The notes beneath the pieces were generated by a model. The model worked only from the letters and a program-made list of their open reading frames with translations, searched no databases and was not told where the DNA came from. From the NCBI GenBank assembly GCA_035536995.1, contig DATLNB010000022.1, positions 1-64,000 of the forward strand: a DNA stretch of 64,000 bases, written 5' to 3'. Origin of the DNA: AV80 sp035536995 (GTDB taxonomy: Bacteria; Verrucomicrobiota; Verrucomicrobiia; Chthoniobacterales; UBA10450). The position numbers were made by a program, and so were the translations under genes. The stretch's first letter is position 1. Every line of letters starts with the position of its first letter. This document shows positions 1 to 8,139 of the stretch, one piece after another.

Positions 1-1
1 C

Positions 2-2404
2 AGATACGCGTGTCGGATGCTCGTAAAGACCCCGGGGTTTACGGCGATTGCCGTCCTGGCAATCGCCCTCGGCATCGGGGCGTCCACGACGATGTTCTCG
101 TCGATCAACGCCCTCCTTTTGCGGCCGATGCCCTTGATCCAAGACCAGGACCGGCTGGTCGCGATCTCCGAGTTTTTTGCGCGCAACCCCGAGCATAATT
201 CGGGAGTCGCGTTTCCGGATTACATTGATTGGAAGCGGAACGCGACAGCCTTCGAAGGAATCGGCGCCGTCCAGGAAATAACTTTTATTGTTTCAGGGGG
301 CGATAAGCCGGCCCGTTACCTCGGCGGCCTGATCACGGCCGACACCTTCTCTTTCCTCGGCGTCCAGCCGATCTTGGGCCGGCAATTTCGGCCCGAAGAG
401 GACGAACTCAACGCGGCGCCGGTCGCGCTTATCGGTTACGAAGTCTGGCAGAACCATTTCGCCGGCGACCGTGGCGTTGTCGGCAAGATCATTCCAATCA
501 ACGGGAAACAGGTCACCGTCATCGGCGTCATGCCCAAGGGCTGGCGGTTCCCGGAAGTGTGCGACATCTGGATGCCGCTCCAGATCGCAGAGAAGGAGAA
601 CCCGCGCGGGAATTTCTTCCTCGATTGTATCGGGAAGCTGAAGAAAGGCGTCTCGATCGAGCAGGGCCGGGCGGAGTTGGAAGCAATTGCCGGACGCCTT
701 TCAGCCCAATATCCGGAGAGCAACACCGGTGTGGGCGTTCACGTCACGCCCTTCCGCGAAGAGAATGTCCGGAACTTCAAGAAACTGACCCTGCTCGTGA
801 TGGGTGCGGTCCTTTTCGTCCATCTGATTGCGTGTGCGAACGTCGCAAACTTGCTCCTGGCACGCGGCGCCACGCGGGCCAAAGAGATCGGGATTCGGCT
901 GGCCCTGGGCGCGAGCCGACGGCAAATCATTCGGCAATTGCTCGCCGAAAGCCTGGTCCTCGGAATGGTCGGCAGCGCGCTCGGACTGCTCTTTGCAGTG
1001 TGGGGTGTCGATCTGATGCTGACGGCGCTGCCGAATGAAGTGCCGTATTGGATCCGGTTCGATTTTGATTGGCGCGTCTTCTCTTTTGCTCTCGGGATCG
1101 GCGCCGTCTCGAGCATTTTGTTTGGATTGCTGCCCGCGCTCCAGGCTTCGCATCCGCGGCTGGTCGATTCGCTCAAGGAAGGCGGACGCACCGGCGCCGG
1201 CGGTGCCAAAGGCCAGCGGGTGAGGAACGCACTGGTCGTGGCCGAGGTCGCGCTGGCGTTGGTTCTCTTAGTAGGCGCGGGCCTGATGATGCGCAGCTTC
1301 ATGCATCTCCAGAAAACCGACCTCGGAATGGATCCGTCGCGGACATTAACCTTCCGCGTTGGCCTGCCGGAAGCGCAGTTCCCCGATACCGAAGCAGCGC
1401 CGCGCTTCTTTACCCAACTGATCCCGAAGCTCGCGAGTCTGCCCGGCGTGGAGAATGCGGCCGCAACGACGTCGCTCCCAGCTTCGGGTAACGTCGGAAT
1501 CAGCGCATTCATTCTCGAAGGCGAAGCGGAGCCGAAACAGCTTCAGGACGCGCGAAACATGCGGCAGCTCATTGTTACCCCAGGCTATCTTGAAACAGCG
1601 CGCATCCCGCTCGTCCGCGGCCGCGATTTCACAACCAGCGACACGAAGGACGCGCCGCGGGTCGTCCTGATTGACGAAGACGGCGCCCGGGCCTGGTTTC
1701 CGAACCAGGACCCGATCGGCCGGCAATTACGGTTGCTCGACAAGGCCGGCGAACCTCCGAAGTGGTCGACCGTTGTCGGCATTGTCCGACCGGTCATTTA
1801 CGAAAGGTTGACCAACCGGCGGCCAATTCCCGCCGCGTATTTCCCGCAGGAACAACTCTCCAGCCGGTTCATGTCTGTGATGGTCCGCACCAAGACCGAT
1901 CCGGCGAAGTTCGCTAACCTGGCGCGCAACACGGTCCTGGCGGTGAACAAGGACCTTCCGATTTATCGCGTCTTAACGATGGATGAAGTGGTCGCGCAAT
2001 CGTTCTGGGACCGGCGCTTTTTTGGGACGCTCTTTACTATCTTCGCCGGTCTCGCGCTTTTTCTCGCGTCGCTCGGACTTTACGGCGTCATGGCGTATTC
2101 GGTTCGCCAGCGGACCCAGGAGATTGGGGTGCGAATGGCGCTCGGCGCCCAGACCGGCGATGTCCTGCGGCTCGTCACCGGCCAGGGCCTGCGCCTTATT
2201 CTCACCGGCCTCGCCATCGGATTTGTCAGTGCCTTCTTCCTGGCCCAACTGTTAGCCGGAAGCCTGCACGGCATTTCGGCCCACGATCCGCCGAGCTTCG
2301 CCGTTGTCCCCATCGTCCTCTTCCTGGTCGGCCTCGCGGCCTGTTATCTGCCGGCCCGAGCTGCCATGCGCCTCGATCCGATGGACGCCCTTCGTTATGA
2401 ATAA
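2..2404 (+). CDS. ADOP/MacB-like ABC transporter permease 1 (5' end cut by window)
   Basis: This is an inner-membrane permease of the MacB/FtsX class in the duplicated ADOP form. Such proteins are thought to transmit ATPase-driven movement to a periplasmic domain rather than to form a channel. The order is a first transmembrane helix (GFTAIAVLAIALGIGAS), a periplasmic domain, a first FtsX core with the motif ACANVANLLLARGATR, a TM linker (ALVVAEVALALVLLVGAGL), a second periplasmic domain, and a second FtsX core ending in RLDPMDALRYE. An ATG exists at 17, but the frame is open to the window edge and the preceding codons encode RYACR, matching the usual N-terminus of paralogs, so the true start lies upstream. 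The stop overlaps the next gene by 8 nt. No ATPase domain is fused to it. Confidence 0.93.
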   Translation, partial: RYACRMLVKTPGFTAIAVLAIALGIGASTTMFSSINALLLRPMPLIQDQDRLVAISEFFARNPEHNSGVAFPDYIDWKRNATAFEGIGAVQEITFIVSGGDKPARYLGGLITADTFSFLGVQPILGRQFRPEEDELNAAPVALIGYEVWQNHFAGDRGVVGKIIPINGKQVTVIGVMPKGWRFPEVCDIWMPLQIAEKENPRGNFFLDCIGKLKKGVSIEQGRAELEAIAGRLSAQYPESNTGVGVHVTPFREENVRNFKKLTLLVMGAVLFVHLIACANVANLLLARGATRAKEIGIRLALGASRRQIIRQLLAESLVLGMVGSALGLLFAVWGVDLMLTALPNEVPYWIRFDFDWRVFSFALGIGAVSSILFGLLPALQASHPRLVDSLKEGGRTGAGGAKGQRVRNALVVAEVALALVLLVGAGLMMRSFMHLQKTDLGMDPSRTLTFRVGLPEAQFPDTEAAPRFFTQLIPKLASLPGVENAAATTSLPASGNVGISAFILEGEAEPKQLQDARNMRQLIVTPGYLETARIPLVRGRDFTTSDTKDAPRVVLIDEDGARAWFPNQDPIGRQLRLLDKAGEPPKWSTVVGIVRPVIYERLTNRRPIPAAYFPQEQLSSRFMSVMVRTKTDPAKFANLARNTVLAVNKDLPIYRVLTMDEVVAQSFWDRRFFGTLFTIFAGLALFLASLGLYGVMAYSVRQRTQEIGVRMALGAQTGDVLRLVTGQGLRLILTGLAIGFVSAFFLAQLLAGSLHGISAHDPPSFAVVPIVLFLVGLAACYLPARAAMRLDPMDALRYE

Positions 2405-3125
2405 GCGGTCGCACCTCCTGGTCCTGCTCCTGGGAGCATCGTGCGTAGCCATCATCGCGCTCGCCGAAAAAGAAGACACGGCCGCGGTTGAGATTGTGAA
2501 TTTCGAAAAGGCGCGGCTTGCCGCTTTCGCCACTGCGGATAAAGCCGAGTTCGACCGGATGATGGCGCACGACGCGACGGTTGTTCACAGCAGCGGAAAC
2601 GTTTCCACGAAGGCGGACCTGATGGGCGTCATGCGGCCCTCCACTCCGGAGCAACCATTGCCGGTGTTGACCGTCGAAGAGCCGAATGCCCGTATCTATG
2701 GCGATGCCGCAATTCTCATCGGCAACCTCGTTGAGACGGCAAAGGATGGGCGTCGCGAGCTCGTGCTGCGTTTCACGAATTCCTACGCGAAAAAGGACGG
2801 GCGCTGGCAATTCATTGCCGGGCAACTCACCACTCTCTCGCGCGAACGACTCGCGACGAAGCTTGATCCCCAGGCGTGGTCCGCTTATCTGGGCGATTAC
2901 AAGAATGCTTCCGGCCGAATCCGCACGATCTCCGCGGAAGGCGACAAGCTGTTTACCGCGATCGGCTCGGAGAAGGTCGAGTTGTTCGCGCAATCGCCCG
3001 ATCAATTCTTCATCAAACAAGCCGACGTCCTGCTGGTTTTCGTAAAGGACGACTCAGGTCGTGTCGTCAGCCTGGTCAATCGCCGGCCGAACGGCGACGT
3101 CATCCAGGAGATGAAGGTGAAGTGA
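2397..3125 (+). CDS. Exported NTF2/SnoaL-like protein with DUF3471-like C-terminus
   Basis: This 242-residue protein starts at an ATG inside the end of the preceding permease (8-nt overlap), so it is probably translationally coupled to it. Residues 1-23 form a hydrophobic signal segment (HLLVLLLGASCVAIIAL). Residues about 30-150 resemble the DUF4440/SnoaL cone fold, with an acidic start (VEIVNFEKARLAAFATAD) and a late GRWQFIAGQ strand. The last 80 residues (AYLGDYKNASGRIRTI to IQEMKVK) resemble the DUF3471 domain often found at the C-terminus of serine hydrolases. No catalytic residues can be assigned. Its place between permeases suggests a periplasmic accessory role, which is inference. The frame is open further upstream, but that part lies inside the permease and would remove the signal segment from the N-terminus. 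Confidence 0.8.
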   Translation: MNKRSHLLVLLLGASCVAIIALAEKEDTAAVEIVNFEKARLAAFATADKAEFDRMMAHDATVVHSSGNVSTKADLMGVMRPSTPEQPLPVLTVEEPNARIYGDAAILIGNLVETAKDGRRELVLRFTNSYAKKDGRWQFIAGQLTTLSRERLATKLDPQAWSAYLGDYKNASGRIRTISAEGDKLFTAIGSEKVELFAQSPDQFFIKQADVLLVFVKDDSGRVVSLVNRRPNGDVIQEMKVK

Positions 3126-3147
3126 ACCGAACCAAACTTATCCAGTC

Positions 3148-5607
3148 ATGATCCAAAATCTCCGCCTCGCTTTTCGCAGTCTTGTCAACACGCCGGGTTT
3201 TACCGCGGTCGCGATCATCACGGTCGCTCTCGCCATCGGTGCAAACACCGCTGTGTTCAGCCTGGTCAACGCCTTGTTGATTCGGCCTCTCCCTTACAAG
3301 GCGCCGCAGGATCTGGTTTTGATCTGGGAAAAGTTCGCGAACCAGGGGCTCGATCGCATCCCGGTTTCCGCGCCCGAATATCAGGACTACGAGAAAAACC
3401 TGAAGAGTTACGACCGCCTCGCGGCGTTCGATTATATCGACTTGAATCTGACCGCCGGTGACGTGCCTGAGCGGGTGCAGGGCGCGGTTGTCGCGCCGAG
3501 TGTTTTTCCGCTTCTCGGGATCGAGCCCATCGCAGGCCGCACGTTTAACGAAAGTGAGCGCGGTGAAGGTAATGACGGCGTCGTCATGATTAGTGCGCGG
3601 CTTTGGCAGCGGCGTTTCAATTCGGATCCGAGCCTGGTCGGCAAACAACTTTCCCTCAATGGCCGCTCATTCACCGTGGTCGGGATCATGCCGGCGAAAT
3701 TCGAATTCCCGTTGCCTCTCTTCAACATCCAGGGCGGGACGTTTGCCCAACGCGTAGACATCTGGAAGCCGATCGCGTTTACGAAGAATGAGCTCGAGTC
3801 GCGCGGATCGCGCAGTTACGGAGTGATTGGCCGGCTCAAGGGCGGCGTGTCCCAGGCCCAGGCGCAGGCTGAGTTGACCGCGCTCCACGCGAATTGGATC
3901 CGGGATTTTCCCAACAACTACGAGGCCGCGACTGGCTTTGGAGGCACAATCTATTCCCTGCACGAGCAGGTGGTCGGTGGAATGCGAACCGCCCTGGGCA
4001 TTCTCCTCGCCGCAGTCGCGCTCGTCTTGTTGATCGCGTGCGCGAACCTGACCACGATGCTGCTCGCGCGGGCCGGGTCGCGCGAACGGGAGTTCGCGAT
4101 TCGGGTGGCGCTCGGCGCGAGCCGCTGGCAACTCCTTCGCCAGGTCCTTACCGAAAGCGTAATGCTTGCCGTGATTGGCGGTGCGGCCGGAACGTTCCTG
4201 GCACTTTGGGGCGTCGAATTGCTCCAGGCGATCGGCTCGAAGACTGTGCCGCGCATCGGCGAGGCGAATCTTGATCTCACGGTTCTGATCGTGACGCTCG
4301 GCGTTTCGGTTGTTACCGGTGTCCTTTTTGGCCTGGTGCCGGCTTTGGCGAGCGGCAAGGCGGAGCTGACAGAAACGCTGAAGGAGGGCGGTCGCGGATC
4401 GACCAGCGGGATCCGGCGCAATCGGATTCGCAATCTGTTGGTCATCGCGGAAGTCGCCCTGGCCCTGGTCTTATTGGTGAGCGCCGGGTTGCTGATCAAG
4501 AGCTTCGTTCGGTTGCAAAACGTGAACCCCGGCTTCAATCCGCGCGGAATTGTCACCATGGAGACGTCGTTGCCGCTGGCGAAATATGCGCGCGGCAAAC
4601 CGGTCAGCGATTTCTACGCGGAGCTCTTGCGTCGCGTGCAAGCGCTGCCCGGCATTCAGCACGCTGCGTTTACCACGATTCTTCCCCTCAGCGGGAATAA
4701 CAGCGACAGCTCGTTCCACATCGAAGGCCGCGACGACAAGGCAACCGGCGTGTTTCCCGACGAAGAAATTCGGGTCGTGACGAACGATTATTTCCGGGTC
4801 CTGGAAACGCCGCTGATCAAAGGTCGTTTCTTCAACGATGCGGACACGGTAGATGCGCCCGGGGTCGTCATCATCAACCAGGCGATGGCGAAGAAATATT
4901 GGCCGGGTGAGGACGCAGTCGGGAAGCGGGTCAACTTCGACGATTCCGATCCGGCCAAGATTAAGTGGACCACCGTGGTCGGGATCGTTTCCGATATCCG
5001 GCACCGTGGACTGGATGCGGAGCCGAAGCCTGAATACTACCTGCCGCACGCGCAACGGGCTTATCGCGGGATGATCCTCGCGGTGCGCAGTCCGCTCGAG
5101 CCAACCGCTCTCGTGCGGTCGATCCGGAACGAGGTCAGGGCCATGGATGCGGAGCAACCGATCGCTAATATCAGTACGCTCGAAGCGATCGCGAAGGATT
5201 CGATCGCTCCCCGGCGTTTGTCGGTTCTGTTGATCGGCGTCTTCGCTGCGGTTGCGCTCGTCCTGGCTGCCGTGGGCATCTATGGCGTCATGTCGTTCCT
5301 CGTCGTGCAACGCACGCATGAGATCGGCGTGCGGATGGCGTTGGGCGCGCAACGCTCCGATGTGCTGCGCCTGGTTATCGGCCGAGCCGCGAAGCTCGTT
5401 CTTATCGGAACAGCCTCCGGCCTGATACTCGGGATCGTGAGCAGCCGGGCCCTGCGGGCGATGCTTTATAACGTTGGGGCATTCGACCTGGCCACCTTCG
5501 CCGGCGTGACCATCGCGCTTTGCATTGTTTCACTCCTGGCCAGTTACATCCCCGCTCTTCGCGCCACGCGGGCTGATCCGATGGTCGCATTGGGGCACGG
5601 CGGATAG
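3148..5607 (+). CDS. ADOP/MacB-like ABC transporter permease 2
   Basis: This 819-residue permease has the complete duplicated layout. TM1 is at about 20-42 (GFTAVAIITVALAIGANTA), the first periplasmic domain at about 50-245, FtsX core 1 at about 275-400, a TM linker at about 428-455, the second periplasmic domain to about 690, and FtsX core 2 to the end. It is the most divergent of the eight in the first-core motif (ACANLTTMLLARAGSR) and in its tail (RADPMVALGHGG). It starts 22 nt after the NTF2-like gene with no clear Shine-Dalgarno site, and the next permease begins 9 nt after its stop. I expect it to be co-transcribed with its neighbours. Confidence 0.95.
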   Translation: MIQNLRLAFRSLVNTPGFTAVAIITVALAIGANTAVFSLVNALLIRPLPYKAPQDLVLIWEKFANQGLDRIPVSAPEYQDYEKNLKSYDRLAAFDYIDLNLTAGDVPERVQGAVVAPSVFPLLGIEPIAGRTFNESERGEGNDGVVMISARLWQRRFNSDPSLVGKQLSLNGRSFTVVGIMPAKFEFPLPLFNIQGGTFAQRVDIWKPIAFTKNELESRGSRSYGVIGRLKGGVSQAQAQAELTALHANWIRDFPNNYEAATGFGGTIYSLHEQVVGGMRTALGILLAAVALVLLIACANLTTMLLARAGSREREFAIRVALGASRWQLLRQVLTESVMLAVIGGAAGTFLALWGVELLQAIGSKTVPRIGEANLDLTVLIVTLGVSVVTGVLFGLVPALASGKAELTETLKEGGRGSTSGIRRNRIRNLLVIAEVALALVLLVSAGLLIKSFVRLQNVNPGFNPRGIVTMETSLPLAKYARGKPVSDFYAELLRRVQALPGIQHAAFTTILPLSGNNSDSSFHIEGRDDKATGVFPDEEIRVVTNDYFRVLETPLIKGRFFNDADTVDAPGVVIINQAMAKKYWPGEDAVGKRVNFDDSDPAKIKWTTVVGIVSDIRHRGLDAEPKPEYYLPHAQRAYRGMILAVRSPLEPTALVRSIRNEVRAMDAEQPIANISTLEAIAKDSIAPRRLSVLLIGVFAAVALVLAAVGIYGVMSFLVVQRTHEIGVRMALGAQRSDVLRLVIGRAAKLVLIGTASGLILGIVSSRALRAMLYNVGAFDLATFAGVTIALCIVSLLASYIPALRATRADPMVALGHGG

Positions 5608-5616
5608 TCAAACACC

Positions 5617-8034
5617 ATGCTGGCCGACCTACGATATGCGGTTCGGATGCTGGCGAAGTCGCCTGGCTTCAGCTTCGTCGCGATCGTTACTCTTGGCCTC
5701 GCCATCGGCGCGAACACCGCCATTTTTAGCGTCGTCAACGCGGTCCTGCTGCGTCCGCTGCCTTATCCGCACGCCGAAAAACTGGTCCGCGTTTTCGGCA
5801 CCCAACCGACCCTCGACGAGGCTCCGAATTCGCCCGCGAATTTTCTCGAATGGAAAACCGAGAACCAGGTCTTCTCGCGCATCGCCACCTACGTCGGCAA
5901 GGGATTCAACCTGACCGGCACGGATAAACCCGAGCGGGTCATCGGCGCGCGCGTTTCCAGCGATCTCTTTCAATTGCTCGAGGTGCAACCGGCGCTGGGC
6001 CGCGATTTTACTGCTGAGGAAGACCGCGACGGCGGCGAACGGGTCGTCATCCTAAGCTACGACTTCTGGCAACGCCGTTTCGCAGGCGATCCGAACGTGA
6101 TTCGGCAGACGATCACGCTGAGCGATCAGACCTACACCATCGTGGGCGTGATGCCGCGCGATTTCGCTTTTCCAAGTCCCCGCACTCAGATCTGGACGCC
6201 GGTCGCGTTCAACGCGGCTGAACGCGCCACGCGGGACACAAATTATATCGACGTCGTCGCGCGCCTGAAGCCGGGCATTTCGCTCGAGCAAGCGCAGGGG
6301 AACATGAACGCGATCACTCGGCACCAGGCCGAGCGATATCCGCAAACGAACGTCGGAATCGGAGCCAAGGTTGTCTCACTCCAGGAACACATAGTGGGTG
6401 ATGTCCGGCCGATGCTCGTCGTGCTCCTCGGCGCGGTTGGGTTCGTTCTTCTGATCGCTTGCGCGAACGTGGCCAATCTGCTCCTCGCGCGGGCAGCGGC
6501 GCGCCACCGGGAAATGGCGATTCGCGGCGCGCTCGGGGCCAGCCGATCCCGTGTCGTCAGGCTGCTTCTCACGGAAAGCGTTCTCCTCGCGATCGCGGGC
6601 GGCGCGCTTGGATTGATCCTGGCCATCTGGAGCCTGGACTTGCTGGTGTCGTTGAAGCCGGCCAACCTGCCGCGCCTCGCCGAGATTGGCGTCAACCGCA
6701 CGGTGTTTCTCTTCACAGCCGCGGTGTCTTTGTTAACTGGCGTCCTCTTCGGCCTTGCGCCCGCGTGGCAGGTTTCCAAGTCCGACCTGAACGAAGGCTT
6801 GAAGGAAAGCGGGCGCGGCGGAAGCGATGCTCCGCGGCGGCATCGGATGCGCGCGTTGCTCGTGATCTCGGAGGTGGCGCTATCGCTCGTGTTGCTGATC
6901 GGGGCGGGGTTGATGATGCGGAGCTTCGCGCGTTTGCTCGCGGTGGATCCAGGCTTCAAGCCCGACCATGTCCTGACCGCTTTTGTTTCGCTTCCGGTAG
7001 CGAAATATCCGAAGCACGAAGAACAGGTGGCGTTTTTCGATCGGTTGCTCGAGCGGCTCCGGAACGTGCCTGGAGTCAGCGCGGCCAGCGTCGTAACCGA
7101 CATTCCACTCAATGGCGGCAGCTCAACTGGGTTCGACGTCGAGGGACGGCCGCCTGCGCAACCGGGACAAAGGGCGATGACCGACTATCGCGTGATCAGT
7201 CCGGATTACTTCGCCGCGATGGGCATGCGTATGTTGAAGGGCCGCACTTTCGCTGCCCCGGACACGCAGGATGCGCCTGGCGTTGTCATCATCAACGAAA
7301 CTCTGGCAGCCCGCTATTTCCCTGGCGAAGACCCGATCGGAAAACGGCTGGACTTGAGTGGCGCTCCGAAAGACTTGCGCGAGATCGTCGGCGTGGTGGC
7401 CGACGTGCGAAATTACGGCATCGATGCGGACGTAAAGCCGGAGGTTTACGTTCCGCTGTCCCAAAGCACGCCGGGTTATCTGTCGAGCGTAAGCTCCGCG
7501 CTGATAATCGTGATGCGTTCGACGATCGACCCGACCGCGCTCAGCCAAACACTGCGCGAACAGGTCCAGGCGCTCGACAAGGACCAGCCGGTTTCCGAGA
7601 TCAAGACGATGGAATGGTATCTCGCCGATTCCATGGCGCAGCGCCGTTTCAACATGCTGTTGCTCGGGGTCTTCGCCGGGCTGGCGCTCGTCCTCGCCGC
7701 CGTGGGCATTTACGGCGTGATCGCATACACCGTTACGCAGCGGACCCATGAAATGGGAATCCGGATCGCTCTCGGTGCCCGTGGCGGTGATATTCTTCGG
7801 CTCGTTTTCTCCAACTCAATGGCGACAACGATCATCGGGATCATGATCGGCCTCGTCGCCGCCTTCGCTTTGACCCGGCTTCTCCAGAGCCTCCTTTATC
7901 AAGTCTCCGCAACAGACCCGGTCGTCTTCGCCACCATCCCATTGCTGCTTCTGACGGTCGCCGCGATCGCGACTTACGTCCCAGCCCGCCGGGCCATGAA
8001 GGTCAATCCCATCACCGCCTTGCGAGAACCATGA
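5617..8034 (+). CDS. ADOP/MacB-like ABC transporter permease 3
   Basis: This 805-residue permease starts with MLADLRYAVRMLAKSPGF, the classical ADOP N-terminus, which fixes the ATG at 5617. It has two FtsX cores. The first carries ACANVANLLLARAAAR followed by REMAIRGALGASRSRV. The second carries GIYGVIAYTVTQRTHEMGIRIALGAR. Two periplasmic segments lie between the membrane parts. The tail is KVNPITALREP. Its stop is followed by the only gap in the first half of the array, which contains a compound palindrome at 8050-8130. Confidence 0.95.
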   Translation: MLADLRYAVRMLAKSPGFSFVAIVTLGLAIGANTAIFSVVNAVLLRPLPYPHAEKLVRVFGTQPTLDEAPNSPANFLEWKTENQVFSRIATYVGKGFNLTGTDKPERVIGARVSSDLFQLLEVQPALGRDFTAEEDRDGGERVVILSYDFWQRRFAGDPNVIRQTITLSDQTYTIVGVMPRDFAFPSPRTQIWTPVAFNAAERATRDTNYIDVVARLKPGISLEQAQGNMNAITRHQAERYPQTNVGIGAKVVSLQEHIVGDVRPMLVVLLGAVGFVLLIACANVANLLLARAAARHREMAIRGALGASRSRVVRLLLTESVLLAIAGGALGLILAIWSLDLLVSLKPANLPRLAEIGVNRTVFLFTAAVSLLTGVLFGLAPAWQVSKSDLNEGLKESGRGGSDAPRRHRMRALLVISEVALSLVLLIGAGLMMRSFARLLAVDPGFKPDHVLTAFVSLPVAKYPKHEEQVAFFDRLLERLRNVPGVSAASVVTDIPLNGGSSTGFDVEGRPPAQPGQRAMTDYRVISPDYFAAMGMRMLKGRTFAAPDTQDAPGVVIINETLAARYFPGEDPIGKRLDLSGAPKDLREIVGVVADVRNYGIDADVKPEVYVPLSQSTPGYLSSVSSALIIVMRSTIDPTALSQTLREQVQALDKDQPVSEIKTMEWYLADSMAQRRFNMLLLGVFAGLALVLAAVGIYGVIAYTVTQRTHEMGIRIALGARGGDILRLVFSNSMATTIIGIMIGLVAAFALTRLLQSLLYQVSATDPVVFATIPLLLLTVAAIATYVPARRAMKVNPITALREP

Positions 8035-8049
8035 GCGCGAAATTCATTT

Positions 8050-8130
8050 CTCGGAGGGACGTCCTTCCGCACGTCCGACTTATTGGGCCTCAAACATATC
8101 GACGGCCGTGCCGAAGCACGGCCCTCCGAG
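8050..8130. repeat. Compound palindromic intergenic element (REP/BIME-like)
   Basis: Outer arms CTCGGAGGG (8050-8058) and CCCTCCGAG (8122-8130) are exact reverse complements. Inside them lie two hairpins: GGACGT/ACGTCC (8057-8062 and 8071-8076; the first arm shares two bases with the outer arm) and GGCCGTGC/GCACGGCC with a CGAA loop (8104-8111 and 8116-8123; the last two bases again overlap the outer arm). The outer and inner pairings therefore partly compete. It fills the gap between permeases 3 and 4. The form resembles bacterial REP/BIME elements. Copy number elsewhere in the genome cannot be judged from this window. Confidence 0.75.
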
Positions 8131-8139
8131 GGAACTGAT

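Noticed and set aside
6459..7751. 430-codon frame within permease 3
   Set aside because: Arginine/glycine-rich shadow frame of the permease, without any domain.
8083..8139. Upstream ATG for permease 4
   Set aside because: The added residues are encoded by the palindromic element and are absent from paralogs.
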